NCBI RefSeq assembly: GCF_019207025.1 | Contig: NZ_JAEEGC010000034.1 | Location: 18,625-82,624 of the forward strand | Direction of reading: 5' to 3' | DNA from: Clostridium thailandense | GTDB taxonomy: Bacteria > Bacillota > Clostridia > Clostridiales > Clostridiaceae | Length of the DNA: 64,000 bases | Shown: piece after piece, positions 9,060 through 18,177 of the stretch | How positions within the stretch are numbered: position 1 is the first letter of the stretch | Layout: each line of letters opens with the position of its first letter | Made by a program: the position numbers and the translations under genes | Notes under the pieces: model-generated | The model's database searches: none | Told to the model about the DNA's origin: nothing | What the model saw: only the letters and a program-made list of their open reading frames with translations

Positions 9060-10580
9060 ATGTATAAGGAATTTGAAAGTATAGAAAACTTAGAAAAGAT
9101 AATGCCAGATTCAAATGAATTTGTAGTGGAAAGAGTTAAAAAGTTAAATAAGCTTTATGAATTAGGAGTTAATCCATATCCTTATAGCTACAAAGATATA
9201 ACTCATACTAAGGATATTTTGGATAACTTTGAAAATATAAAAGAGGAACAAGAATTCACATTAGCAGGAAGAGTTATGCTAATAAGAAGGATGGGAAATG
9301 CTACATTTGCTAATATTATAGATGAAAAAGGAAATATACAAATATTCTTAAGTAAAAAGTTAATAGGTGCTGAAAGTTATAAAATCTTAAAATTAATTGA
9401 TGTAGGAGATATTATTGGAGTTATTGGAGCTGTATTTAAGACACAGACAGATGAAATCACTATTAGAGTAAATCAGTTTGAATTATTGTCAAAGTCCATT
9501 AGAACACTTCCAGAAAAATATCACGGTATACAAGATACTGACTTAAGGCAAAGGCATCGTTCATTAGATATGATAATGAATGAGGGGGTTAAAGAACGAT
9601 TTATTAAACGTTCAAAAGGGATAACAGCTATCAGGGAATATTTAAACAATTTAAACTTTATTGAGGCAGATACTCCTATTCTGGATACTAAATACGGCGG
9701 AGGAGAAGCAAAGCCATTTACAACCTTTGTTAACGCATTGGATTGTAATGTGTATATGAATGTTTCTCCAGAATTATATTTAAAAAGACTTATAGTTGGA
9801 GGAATTGAAAGAGTTTATACCTTTGCAAGAGCATTTAGAAATGAGGGAATTGACAGAACACATTATCCAGAATTTAGCTTGTTTGAATGTTATATGTCTT
9901 ATGCTGACTATAATGATATGATGGAACTTATGGAAAATATATATGAATATGTATTCAATAAAGTTAATGGAACAACAAAGCTTCAATATGGAGACGTAGA
10001 AATTGATTTTAAAACTCCGTGGAAGAGAGAGAAGATGTGTGACCTTGTAAAAAAGGATACAGGAATCGATGTTGAGAGAATTACCAGGGAAGAAATTATT
10101 AAAAGCATTAAAGATAATGAGCTCTTAATAGAAAGTCAAAATGAGGGATTAGTTATTGATGAATGTTCAAAGGGAGAATTAATAGTTAATTTGTTTGAAG
10201 TATATTCTGAAAAGAAATTAATTCAACCAACCTTTGTTATAGACTTTCCTGAAGAATCTTCTCCATTATGTAAGGTTCATAGACATAATTCGGATTTAAT
10301 TGAAAGGTTTGAACCCTATGCTTATGGTGTTGAGCTTGGAAACGCTTATTCAGAACTTAATGATCCATTAAAGCAAAGAATACTTTTACATGAACAAGCG
10401 TCAAAACTAAGAGCTGGGCTTGAGACAGCTAGTCCAATGGATGAGGAATTTGCTGTTGCTATTGATACTGCAATGCCACCTACTGGAGGATTAGGAATTG
10501 GTATTGATAGAATGATAATGTTTCTTACGGGCTCTTATAGCATAAAAGATGTTATAGCATTTCCTCTAATTAAAAGATAA
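9060..10580 (+). CDS. lysS: Lysine--tRNA ligase, class II (divergent copy)
   Basis: The 506-residue class II synthetase has an N-terminal OB-fold anticodon-binding domain (about 70-155) and a catalytic core. Motif 1 is around FIKRSKGITAIREYL; motif 2 is RAFRNEGIDRTHYPEFS; motif 3 is GGLGIGIDRMIMF. Length fits bacterial LysRS (about 490-510). It charges tRNA-Lys with lysine. Several normally conserved stretches differ from housekeeping LysRS: GGGEAKPFTTFVNAL where GGAxARPFxTHHNAL is usual, and RTHYPEFS where xRHNPEFT is usual. This suggests a second, T-box-controlled paralogue rather than the main enzyme. RBS AAAGGTGG; the gene is monocistronic, with terminators on both sides. Confidence 0.9.
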   Translation: MYKEFESIENLEKIMPDSNEFVVERVKKLNKLYELGVNPYPYSYKDITHTKDILDNFENIKEEQEFTLAGRVMLIRRMGNATFANIIDEKGNIQIFLSKKLIGAESYKILKLIDVGDIIGVIGAVFKTQTDEITIRVNQFELLSKSIRTLPEKYHGIQDTDLRQRHRSLDMIMNEGVKERFIKRSKGITAIREYLNNLNFIEADTPILDTKYGGGEAKPFTTFVNALDCNVYMNVSPELYLKRLIVGGIERVYTFARAFRNEGIDRTHYPEFSLFECYMSYADYNDMMELMENIYEYVFNKVNGTTKLQYGDVEIDFKTPWKREKMCDLVKKDTGIDVERITREEIIKSIKDNELLIESQNEGLVIDECSKGELIVNLFEVYSEKKLIQPTFVIDFPEESSPLCKVHRHNSDLIERFEPYAYGVELGNAYSELNDPLKQRILLHEQASKLRAGLETASPMDEEFAVAIDTAMPPTGGLGIGIDRMIMFLTGSYSIKDVIAFPLIKR

Positions 10581-10598
10581 TAATAAAATAATATAAGA

Positions 10599-10652
10599 AA
10601 AAGGACTCATATCACTGATAAGAAGTGTTGGTATGAGTCTTTCTGTTGTTAT
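10599..10652 (+). terminator. Terminator after lysS
   Basis: AAGGACTCATATCAC (10601-10615) pairs, with G-U pairs, with GTGTTGGTATGAGTCTTT, followed by CTGTTGTTAT. Confidence 0.75.
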
Positions 10653-10709
10653 ATTTCAGAGCCAATAATTAAAATAAGTATTGACTCTCCAGTTACTGGA
10701 TGTATTATT

Positions 10710-10789
10710 CTTTCAAGTATAGATACGGCCGACACATACCTGCGCATAAGTTAAGTGTCTGGAAGTGATATCTATACGAAGTCTGAAAG
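10710..10789 (+). promoter_or_regulatory. Structured leader of the MATE gene; candidate riboswitch
   Basis: Three nested pairings are visible: CTTTCA (10710-10715) with TGAAAG (10784-10789), GTATAGATA (10717-10725) with TATCTATAC (10769-10777), and GACAC (10731-10735) with GTGTC (10755-10759). They enclose ATACCTGCGCATAAGTTAA. The outer 3' arm runs into the ribosome binding site AAGAGGTG of the MATE gene, so folding could control translation. Guanidine-IV (mepA) riboswitches precede MATE genes in clostridia and are the first candidate, but I could not check the consensus. A related element lies at 2496-2530 on the other strand. Confidence 0.55.
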
Positions 10790-10801
10790 AGGTGTATATC
10801 A

Positions 10802-12181
10802 GTGAGCGAAAAGAGTATAAAAATTAGTGAAAATCATATTGAAAATGAAAAGTTAAGCAAGCTTATTATGAAGTTTTCTATTCCCTGCGTGCTTGCAATG
10901 GTAGTCAATGCTCTTTACAGTATTGTTGACCAGATTTTTATCGGTCAAGGGATAGGCTATATTGGTAATGCAGCTACCAATATAACTTTTCCACTTGTAG
11001 TTTTAGCCTTAGGTTTTTCATTGCTTTTAGGAGATGGAGCGGCTGCTTTTTACAGTATAAAATTAGGAGAGAAAAACAAAGAAGAGGGCGCTAAAGCAAT
11101 AGGTAATGCAATTATTTTGATGGTGCTTTTAGGTTTGGTCTTTTTAGCAGTTGGATATATTTTTATGGAAAAGTTACTATGGAGCTTTGGAGCTACAAGC
11201 ACTAACATTTCTATAGCACTAGATTATATGAGAATAATTCTAATAGGATTTCCCTTTATGATTTTAGCAGCAGGCTTAAATTCAATAATACGTGCAGATG
11301 GCAGTCCGGAATATTCGATGCTGGCCATGATACTTGGAGCTGTCATAAATATTGTTTTGAATCCTATACTCATATTTCATTTTGCTATGGGGGTTAAAGG
11401 TTCTGCTATAGCGACAATAATAGGACAAATCTTATCCTGCACGATTTCTCTAAGGTATATTAAGAAGTTTAAAAATATAAAGGTCAAAAGGGAACATTTG
11501 AAAATTGATACAAAGATAAGTAAGGCAATAATGCTTTTGGGAATGTCGAGTTTAATCACGCAAGTAGCAGTAACTATAATAATAATAGTAAGCAATAATA
11601 TGCTTAAACTTTATGGAGCTCAATCAATTTATGGAAGTGATATTCCTATATCAGCAATTGGTATTGTAATGAAGGTAAATGAACTTCTATTAGGGGTTGT
11701 AATAGGCATAGCTATAGGTGGTCAGCCAATACTTGGATATAATTACGGTGCTAAGAATTTTAAACGTGTGAAAGATACCTATTTTATGCTTATAAAAATA
11801 TCAACTGTTGTATCAATAATAGGATTTATTATATTTCAATTCTTTACGCAAAGCATAGTAAATCTATTTGGTCAAAATAATGCACTATATAATGAATTTG
11901 CATTAAAATCCTTTAAGATATTTTTGATGCTTTGTATGTTTATAGGTTTTGAGCTTACAACCTGTGTTTTCTTTCAAGCAATAGGTAATCCTGCAAAAGC
12001 AATGTTACTTACCTTATGTAAGCAGACCTTTTTTATAGTGCCGTTTATGATAATTTTACCTAAGTTTCTAGGTGTTTTAGGAGTTCTGTATGCAGGACCC
12101 TGTGCAGAAATATTATCAGTTATAGTGACTATTATCCTTATTACCTCAGAACTTAAGAAATATTCAAAGGTGGAGGTATAA
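10802..12181 (+). CDS. MATE family multidrug efflux transporter (MepA-like)
   Basis: The 459-residue protein is of MATE length with about twelve helices in two repeats (KLIMKFSIPCVLAMVVNALYSIVDQIFIG opens the first; SSLITQVAVTIIIIVSNNMLK and GGQPILGYNYGAKNFKRVK mark the second). MATE pumps export cationic drugs in exchange for sodium ions or protons. The start is GTG at 10802, seven bases after AAGAGGTG, directly behind the structured leader at 10710-10789. If the leader is a guanidine-type switch, the natural substrate may be a guanidine compound; this is inference. A tiny open frame follows three bases after the stop. Confidence 0.9.
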   Translation: MSEKSIKISENHIENEKLSKLIMKFSIPCVLAMVVNALYSIVDQIFIGQGIGYIGNAATNITFPLVVLALGFSLLLGDGAAAFYSIKLGEKNKEEGAKAIGNAIILMVLLGLVFLAVGYIFMEKLLWSFGATSTNISIALDYMRIILIGFPFMILAAGLNSIIRADGSPEYSMLAMILGAVINIVLNPILIFHFAMGVKGSAIATIIGQILSCTISLRYIKKFKNIKVKREHLKIDTKISKAIMLLGMSSLITQVAVTIIIIVSNNMLKLYGAQSIYGSDIPISAIGIVMKVNELLLGVVIGIAIGGQPILGYNYGAKNFKRVKDTYFMLIKISTVVSIIGFIIFQFFTQSIVNLFGQNNALYNEFALKSFKIFLMLCMFIGFELTTCVFFQAIGNPAKAMLLTLCKQTFFIVPFMIILPKFLGVLGVLYAGPCAEILSVIVTIILITSELKKYSKVEV

Positions 12182-12183
12182 TA

Positions 12184-12258
12184 ATGAAGACTAAACTTAA
12201 AAAACTTATAATAAATGAAAGCATTGATAATGCAAAACATCGCTTAAGCAGAGAGTAA
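12184..12258 (+). other. 24-codon open frame after the MATE gene; possible gene remnant
   Basis: ATG at 12184, seven to eight bases behind AAAGGTGGAGG, opens a frame of 24 codons (MKTKLKKLIINESIDNAKHR...) ended by TAA at 12256-12258. The RBS is strong, but the product is too short to recognise. It may be the surviving start of a truncated second gene of the operon, or a leader peptide. The following 12259-12637 is AT-rich and I see no gene or convincing structure in it. Confidence 0.3.
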
Positions 12259-12637
12259 CCCTGCGAAACAAAAGAACATGAGCTTTTTTAAAAGCCTCCT
12301 TCACTGTCCTCTAAAAATGTTTAACTTATGTTAACTGTTATCAAGTAAATATTTTTTATAAGTTAACTTTCAGCTTTTGATGCCTATAAATTAAATAATT
12401 TATTAAGATATCATATTATTCAGAAATGGATTTTATGGTATCTTTATTTTGTAATTAATTTATAAGATGCAGCTTATAGCCTCGTGTAAATTAGTATGGA
12501 AATAAAATTAGTTTTAGATATTATAAAAAATTTAAATTTAAGTGAAAATAAAATGAACCATCTAGTAAGTTTATCCATCTAATTAGTGTAAAGCAAAAAA
12601 GTAGCGCTGCAGTTTGCAAAGAAAGGTAGGAAGTCAA

Positions 12638-13120
12638 TTGAATAAAGAAACATTTATAGCTAATGTTCTTGAAGCTGAATCTACTTTATATCATGTATCT
12701 AAATCGATTTTGACTCATGATCAAGATTGCGAGGATGCCGTTCAGGAGGCAATTTTAAAAGCCTATGATAAAATAGATACGCTGAAGAAAGAACAATATT
12801 TTAAAACATGGTTAGTTAGGATACTCATAAATGAATGTTATGATTTAAAACGCAAAGAGTATCCCGAGGTACCTTATGAAGAATACTTTGAGTCTACCAA
12901 GGCTGATGATAGGAAGGATTATAGCGAATTATATTTGGCTATTCAGAATTTACCAGAGCGTATTCGTATTACAATTGTTTTGTATTATGTAGAGGGATAT
13001 TCAGTAGGAGAGATTAAACAGACTTTAGAAATACCTGCAGGAACTGTAAAAAGCAGATTAGCAAAAGGACGAAAATTATTAAAAATAAAGCTAGAGGATA
13101 TGGAGGTAGTTTATGAATAA
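12638..13120 (+). CDS. Sigma-70 family (ECF-type) RNA polymerase sigma factor
   Basis: This ECF sigma factor of about 160 residues has region 2 (DQDCEDAVQEAILKAYDKID ... FKTWLVRILINECYD) and region 4 (NLPERIRITIVLYYVEGYSVGEIKQTLEIPAGTVKSRL). The two conserved domains and length are typical of SigW/SigV-type factors. The start is most likely TTG at 12638, seven bases behind GAAAGGTAGG; an in-frame TTG at 12614 lacks a site. The next gene overlaps its last eight bases and encodes a one-pass membrane protein, the usual arrangement for a sigma/anti-sigma pair. The inducing signal is unknown, and I see no clear ECF autoregulatory promoter upstream. Confidence 0.88.
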   Translation: MNKETFIANVLEAESTLYHVSKSILTHDQDCEDAVQEAILKAYDKIDTLKKEQYFKTWLVRILINECYDLKRKEYPEVPYEEYFESTKADDRKDYSELYLAIQNLPERIRITIVLYYVEGYSVGEIKQTLEIPAGTVKSRLAKGRKLLKIKLEDMEVVYE

Positions 13121-13889
13121 ATATGATTGGAATAATGCCTTTCCAGATACACCTGAAAGTTTTAAAAATAAGGTAAGTGCAACATTAAATAGCTTACCAG
13201 ATAAAAAGGAGAAGGATGAAATGGAAAATGTAAAAATATATAAAAAAGGATCTACGAAGAAAAAATTTATTATTGCATTAGTAGCTACTATGGTAATAGG
13301 GACAACTGTATTTGCTGCAGGAAAAATAACTTCTATAACTTCAAGTTCAAGCAGCAGACCAACATATACTACTATACCTACAGCAGAAGAAGTAAAGAAG
13401 GAGTATAAATTTAATCCTAAACTAGTTAATAAATTTGATAATGGTTACACTTTTGTAAATGGATGTGTTGTAGATAATAAAGGAACTGATGATAAAGGTA
13501 ATTTTGCAGGAAAAACAAAATCACTTGATTTCGATTATACAAAAGGGAAGGATGAATTAAGTCTTTTTATGGAAAATGGAAGATTAGGTGAAAGATCAGA
13601 GAAAGCTACTGTTATTGCTAATTATAAGGGTATAGATTTATATTATTATTCATATGCTAATAAGCTTGAGCCAGCAAATTATAAAATGACAGAACAAGAT
13701 AAGAAGGATAAGGCATCTGGTAAATATGTATTTAGTTATGGATCTGATTATGACAAGGAAAAAGTCTCTCAAGTTCAATGCTTAAATTGGATGGAAGGTG
13801 GAATTAACTATTCCTTCTTAGGAAGAGATTCGAATATATCAAAGGATGAATTAGTTAAAATGGCACAACAGGTTATAAGTACTAAATAA
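13113..13889 (+). CDS. Probable membrane-bound anti-sigma factor
   Basis: The 258-residue protein has a cytoplasmic N-terminal stretch (about 1-50, ending in lysine-rich KGSTKKK), one membrane segment (FIIALVATMVIGTTVFAAG), and an extracytoplasmic domain of about 185 residues without cysteines. I do not recognise the outer domain. The 8-bp overlap with the ECF sigma gene implies translational coupling and a role as its anti-sigma factor, holding the sigma at the membrane until a surface signal releases it. No zinc-binding ZAS motif is present in the N-terminus, so it is not the classical RsiW type. Confidence 0.65.
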   Translation: MNKYDWNNAFPDTPESFKNKVSATLNSLPDKKEKDEMENVKIYKKGSTKKKFIIALVATMVIGTTVFAAGKITSITSSSSSRPTYTTIPTAEEVKKEYKFNPKLVNKFDNGYTFVNGCVVDNKGTDDKGNFAGKTKSLDFDYTKGKDELSLFMENGRLGERSEKATVIANYKGIDLYYYSYANKLEPANYKMTEQDKKDKASGKYVFSYGSDYDKEKVSQVQCLNWMEGGINYSFLGRDSNISKDELVKMAQQVISTK

Positions 13890-14017
13890 AAACGGTAGTG
13901 CGTATAGATTTAAAGTTTTTTAAAATAGAATGAAAATTCTTGCTTATCACTATGAGGGACAATATTTAGTGAAAGTTTATTTTTGAGAGTGATTAGATTT
14001 TCTATATAAAGCAATGG

Positions 14018-14054
14018 GGGCTGTCGTACTAAAAAATTAGTGCGGCAGCTTTTG
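14018..14054 (+). terminator. Terminator-like hairpin
   Basis: GCTGTCGTACTA (14020-14031) pairs with TAGTGCGGCAGC (14038-14049) with two G-U pairs and ends in TTTT. It probably ends the sigma/anti-sigma transcript. Confidence 0.65.
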
Positions 14055-14129
14055 TACGTTCAGCATGTTTGCATTTTCAAAGTGGACTGTTTTAAATGAC
14101 GAACTTTACAAGACAGATTTAATTAAACG

Positions 14130-14504
14130 TCACAATGTAGTTCGACTGATTTTGAGACTTTTAGCAACCTTGGTTTGATTGCAGTTGCACATCTCAATTA
14201 CCTTTAGTGCAATATTTTCAATAACCCGAGTAAATTGCGTATAGTTATAAGGCCAGGAAAATTCGCAAAGCATCTGCATTTCATCTGGTGTGATTCCTAA
14301 AATTTGTTTTCCAATAGATATATTTAATTTGTTAAGATATAGTTTTACAATTGAATCTATGCGCGCTGAATCATCTCTTAATGCTGGTAAAGTAATGATA
14401 AAACAATGCAGCTGATTTATAAATGCTATCATATTTGAATCAAGTGTTCCGTTATAAGAACTTATACATGAAAGTAAAACTCTATTTCTTTTACAAATTT
14501 CCAT
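14130..14504 (-). pseudogene. Sigma-54-dependent activator, C-terminal remnant
   Basis: About 124 residues remain of an enhancer-binding protein: the end of the AAA+ domain (LPALRDDSARIDSIVKLYLNKLN; FSWPYNYTQFTRVIENIA) and a Fis-type helix-turn-helix (NQTKVAKSLKISRTTL). The signal domain, Walker A and the GAFTGA motif are all missing, so it cannot work with sigma-54. The frame also ends in TGA exactly where the family has Trp (ISRTTLW), suggesting a nonsense change. It points away from two other gene fragments and was probably the regulator of that sugar-acid locus. Confidence 0.8.
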
Positions 14505-14533
14505 ATCTCATATTAGTATAGTTATTACAGTAA

Positions 14534-14974
14534 AAAACAGATGAATTTGTTCAGAATCTGTATGATTTTAGTGAAAATAATAATATGGTCATTCTTGATA
14601 CAAATGATATGGAAGGCACTGAAAGCACAACTGCTTATGTACAAAAAAGAGGAATTTCAACTAAACAGATGCTTATATACATTATGTCTGACATGGGCAA
14701 GATTCTGAAACGGTTGATTGACAAAGGATGTGATAGCACCATTTTCATTATGGGGGGAGATTCACTAGTTGGATTCGCACGTGAGGCTGGTATTAAGGGT
14801 ATATCTCCTGTATGTGAAATAGATTGCGGAGTTGTACTCTCACAGCTTAATTATAACGGAAAGATGTTAAATGTAATTTCAAAATCCGGCGCATTTGGTA
14901 AAAAAACGTTATTTAGCGATTTATCAAAAATGCTTATAAGATTAAATGAGGGAAAGGAAGTTATAAAATGTTAG
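14534..14974 (+). pseudogene. Four-carbon acid sugar kinase (DUF1537), C-terminal remnant
   Basis: The frame is open from 14534. The identifiable part is the nucleotide-binding domain of the four-carbon acid sugar kinase family: TIFIMGGDSLVGFAREAGIK, EIDCGVVLSQLNYNGKML and VISKSGAFGKKTL. The whole N-terminal sugar-binding domain (about 250 residues in the family) is absent. These kinases phosphorylate C4 sugar acids such as threonate or erythronate. The fragment lies next to the remnants of a sigma-54 activator and an iron-containing alcohol dehydrogenase. Its stop overlaps the start of the latter by ATG/TAG geometry, as in an intact operon. Confidence 0.8.
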
Positions 14975-15236
14975 AAAAATATAATTTAAAAATGCCACAG
15001 GCTGTATATAGTAGTCAAAATTCATTGGAAAATATAAAAACGATTCTTTTGAGAAACAAAGTGAGTTTGATGTACCAGAATCTGATTTGGATCTTTTAGT
15101 TGATGCAGGAATGCAAGTTACACGTTTATTAGATAACAATATGCGTAAAGTTCCCCAAGAAGATGCTCGTGCAATATATAAACAAATTATATATTTACAA
15201 GATGTACATATGATAAAATATAATTATAAAAAATGA
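14968..15236 (+). pseudogene. Iron-containing alcohol dehydrogenase, remnant with large internal deletion
   Basis: Two pieces of one gene are joined. ATG at 14968 starts an N-terminal piece (MLEKYNLKMPQAVYSSQNSL) that reads into a stop at 15097-15099. From 15063, in another frame, a C-terminal piece (FDVPESDLDLLVDAGMQVTR, then LLDNNMRKVPQEDARAIYK) runs to the stop at 15234-15236. Family members have about 380 residues, so about 300 are lost, including the metal-binding histidines. It cannot be functional. Confidence 0.75.
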
Positions 15237-15332
15237 CTATAGTATCAATTAAGTAAATCATTGAAGATAAATTAGTAAGCTCAGATATTTCGGTTATTTA
15301 TGATAAAAGTGGAATAGAGGATGTTATGAATA

Positions 15333-18008
15333 ATGGATAAAGGTTTTATTAAAAGTAAGATAAATATACCAAAAGTAAAAGACAAAATAGTAAAAAGAGA
15401 AGATTTGTTTAATAAGCTGAATGAAGCTATAAACTATAAGCTTATATTAGTTACTGCTCCAGCTGGTTTTGGTAAAAGCACATTGATAGCTTCATGGTTA
15501 AATTTTAACATTAAGAATAAATGTTTTACGGCCTGGTTATCTCTTTCTGAAAGAGATAGTGAAGCTATAGTATTTTGGAAATATGTTGTTTATGCACTTG
15601 ATAAAATAAAAGAAGGAATTATGGAAAATTCCATTTTAGCATTTAACTCTTTTCAATTTAAAAGCAGCTTTGATACAGAAATTTTAGCAGTAATATTAAA
15701 TAATCTTGATGAACTTAGAAAAGATTTGTTTTTAGTTATAGATGATTTATATATGATTGACAACAAAGAAATATATGAGCAGTTGAAATTTTTTATAAGA
15801 AATGTGCCACCTAATGTTCATATAGTAATTATAAGCAGAGCAGTTCCTGACATAGGCATAAGCAAGCTTAGAGCTACAGATAACATGCTTCAGCTATCTC
15901 AAAAAGATTTGAGTTTTACTCAGAAAGAGATAGAAACCTTTTTTAAAGAAGTTATGGATGTAGATATATCTAATGGCACTTTAAATATTTTAGAAGAACG
16001 TACTGAAGGATGGGCAGTAGGACTTCAAATGGCTGGACTTTCTTTGAAAAATACTAAAAATGAAGAAACCTTCTTAAATGGTTTTAAAGGAGATCATAGA
16101 TATGTCCTGGATTACTTAATGGAAGAGGTATTTTCGCTTCTCGATAGAGAAACACAGGATTTTCTTATGAAAACTTCAATATTAGGAGAAATGAACAGTG
16201 ATTTATGTAATAGAGTTACACAAATAAAAAATAGCCAGGAGCTTTTAGAAAAAATAGATACGGAAAATTTGTTTATGATACCTTTAGATGAAAATAAAGA
16301 GTGGTATAGATATCATCATTTATTTAAAGAATTTCTGGGAAATAGAAGAGCTGTGGCAATGGAAGACATTTTACCTGAACTTTATAATGGTGCTGCAGAG
16401 TGGCATAAAGAAAATGGCTTCTATGATGAAGCAATTAATTTTTATATTGAAGCTAAGAACTATGATGAAGCAAGGATTATAATAGAAAAAATTGATATGG
16501 ATTTAATGTTTAGTGGTGATATGAAAAAAGTTTATGATTGGTGCATGAAAATCCCTAAGGAAATGTTTTATGATAGACCTCGCCTTTGTATGAATGCAGC
16601 ATGGTTTAAATGTGCGAGCGGAGACTATAAAGCTTCTGATAATTACTTAAAGTGTGTAGAGCAGTCTTTAAAGTTACAGATTGATGAAGTGGATGTAAAA
16701 TACTTTTTCACAGAAATAATGATTATTAGAGGAATGCTTGCCATATTAGAAAGAGATATTACTAAAATTAAGGAATATGCAGATAAGGCTAAAGATTATG
16801 GAAATAAACATAATATCTTAAAAGCAGCAAATGCTTTATTAAAAGGAACTGCAGCCATTTATGAAGGTGATGTAAAAGCTGCTGCAGCATTTTATGAGGA
16901 ATGTCTTGAGATTAGTAAAAATATTGATAATTACTATACAGCTTCTATAGCTAACAGAAGCTTAATCATATCAAAAATGATGAGAGGCAAAATTTATGAA
17001 GCAGAAAAACAATGTATAGACTTAATTGAATATTTAACTAAAAGACATGTTATTAATATACCTGCAGCAGCTGCTATATATAATGATTTAGCTGACATAT
17101 ATTATGAGTGGAATGAGCTTGATAAAGCAGTAGAATGGGTAAAAAAAGCTTTGGAACTTGCTAAAAAAGGAGAAGTAAACTGGATTTTATGTGCAAGCTA
17201 TATGACTTTAGCAAAAATATTTTTTGCCGGTTCTAATATTGAAGATGCTTTAAAATACTTAAGCAAATCCGAAACATATAGAATAAATGATAAACTATTC
17301 GATGTAAAATTAGAATTTCTGAGGGTTAAAGCAAATTTACATTTAAGAAGTGGTAATTTTGAAGGAGTAGAAAATTTAATAAATAATGATATTTTTAATT
17401 GTTTAACAAAATTCAATATAGCCTATTCCTATTATTACTTAACAAAAGTTAGATATCTTATATTTAAAAATGCACTAGCTGAAGCAGAAATTTTAATAAT
17501 TAGTCTTTCTGAAACTTTTGAAATGAGAAAAGTTAATAAGGCATTGGCAGAAGCCTTAATTTTGAAAAGTATTATTTGTGAGAAAAAAGGTAATACAACG
17601 GAAGCACTAGAGGTTTTGATAAAAGCAATAAACATTTCCTATAAAGAAAAGTATCTTAGAATTTTCTTAAATGAAGAGACGCATTTAAAGGAGTTTATTC
17701 TAAGTAAAAGTACAAAGCTTCAAGCTTTGCTTAAGAAAGAAGCTCAAAGTTTTTTAAATCAAATAATTGAAAACTTCAATAATAAAATTAATATCATGGA
17801 AAAGCCTGCTTACTTGGAGATATTGAGTGTAAGAGAAATAGAGGTTCTTAAATATTTGCAAAAAGGACTTACTAACTTAGAAATAGCAGAAGCTTTATTT
17901 GTATCTGTGAACACGGTAAAAACACATCTTTTAAATATATATACTAAGTTAGATGTACACAGTAGAACTGAGGCATTAACTAAGGCTAAGGAATTTGGAA
18001 TTTTTTAA
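15333..18008 (+). CDS. LuxR family (MalT-like, LAL) transcriptional regulator
   Basis: The 891-residue regulator has the LAL layout. An N-terminal STAND-type ATPase carries Walker A APAGFGKST (about residues 46-54) and Walker B LFLVIDDLY. It is followed by the RTEGWAVGLQMAGL region, a long helical TPR-like sensor section (about 400-810) and a C-terminal LuxR helix-turn-helix (LSVREIEVLKYLQKGLTNLE ... VNTVKTHLLNIYTKL). LAL proteins are ATP-dependent activators switched by a small ligand. The MATE pump gene 170 bp downstream, after a terminator, is the likely target. The start at 15333 is a clear ATG, but its RBS (GAGGATG) is about 11 bases away. Function is firm as a regulator; ligand unknown. 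Confidence 0.88.
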   Translation: MDKGFIKSKINIPKVKDKIVKREDLFNKLNEAINYKLILVTAPAGFGKSTLIASWLNFNIKNKCFTAWLSLSERDSEAIVFWKYVVYALDKIKEGIMENSILAFNSFQFKSSFDTEILAVILNNLDELRKDLFLVIDDLYMIDNKEIYEQLKFFIRNVPPNVHIVIISRAVPDIGISKLRATDNMLQLSQKDLSFTQKEIETFFKEVMDVDISNGTLNILEERTEGWAVGLQMAGLSLKNTKNEETFLNGFKGDHRYVLDYLMEEVFSLLDRETQDFLMKTSILGEMNSDLCNRVTQIKNSQELLEKIDTENLFMIPLDENKEWYRYHHLFKEFLGNRRAVAMEDILPELYNGAAEWHKENGFYDEAINFYIEAKNYDEARIIIEKIDMDLMFSGDMKKVYDWCMKIPKEMFYDRPRLCMNAAWFKCASGDYKASDNYLKCVEQSLKLQIDEVDVKYFFTEIMIIRGMLAILERDITKIKEYADKAKDYGNKHNILKAANALLKGTAAIYEGDVKAAAAFYEECLEISKNIDNYYTASIANRSLIISKMMRGKIYEAEKQCIDLIEYLTKRHVINIPAAAAIYNDLADIYYEWNELDKAVEWVKKALELAKKGEVNWILCASYMTLAKIFFAGSNIEDALKYLSKSETYRINDKLFDVKLEFLRVKANLHLRSGNFEGVENLINNDIFNCLTKFNIAYSYYYLTKVRYLIFKNALAEAEILIISLSETFEMRKVNKALAEALILKSIICEKKGNTTEALEVLIKAINISYKEKYLRIFLNEETHLKEFILSKSTKLQALLKKEAQSFLNQIIENFNNKINIMEKPAYLEILSVREIEVLKYLQKGLTNLEIAEALFVSVNTVKTHLLNIYTKLDVHSRTEALTKAKEFGIF

Positions 18009-18012
18009 TTTT

Positions 18013-18042
18013 CAGGGGTGATTGGAAAAATCACCCCTTTTA
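18013..18042 (+). terminator. Terminator after the LAL regulator
   Basis: GGGGTGATT (18015-18023) pairs perfectly with AATCACCCC (18029-18037), followed by TTTTAAT. Confidence 0.85.
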
Positions 18043-18177
18043 ATCATACCTGTGGGTGATAAAAATACATTTTTAAACTAGTAAAATATAATCAAGAAAT
18101 GTATTTAAGAAAGTATAAGTCTGAAAGAAATGTTTTCAGGCTTATGTTACTGTCTTAAGAAAGGAATTGATATAAAG

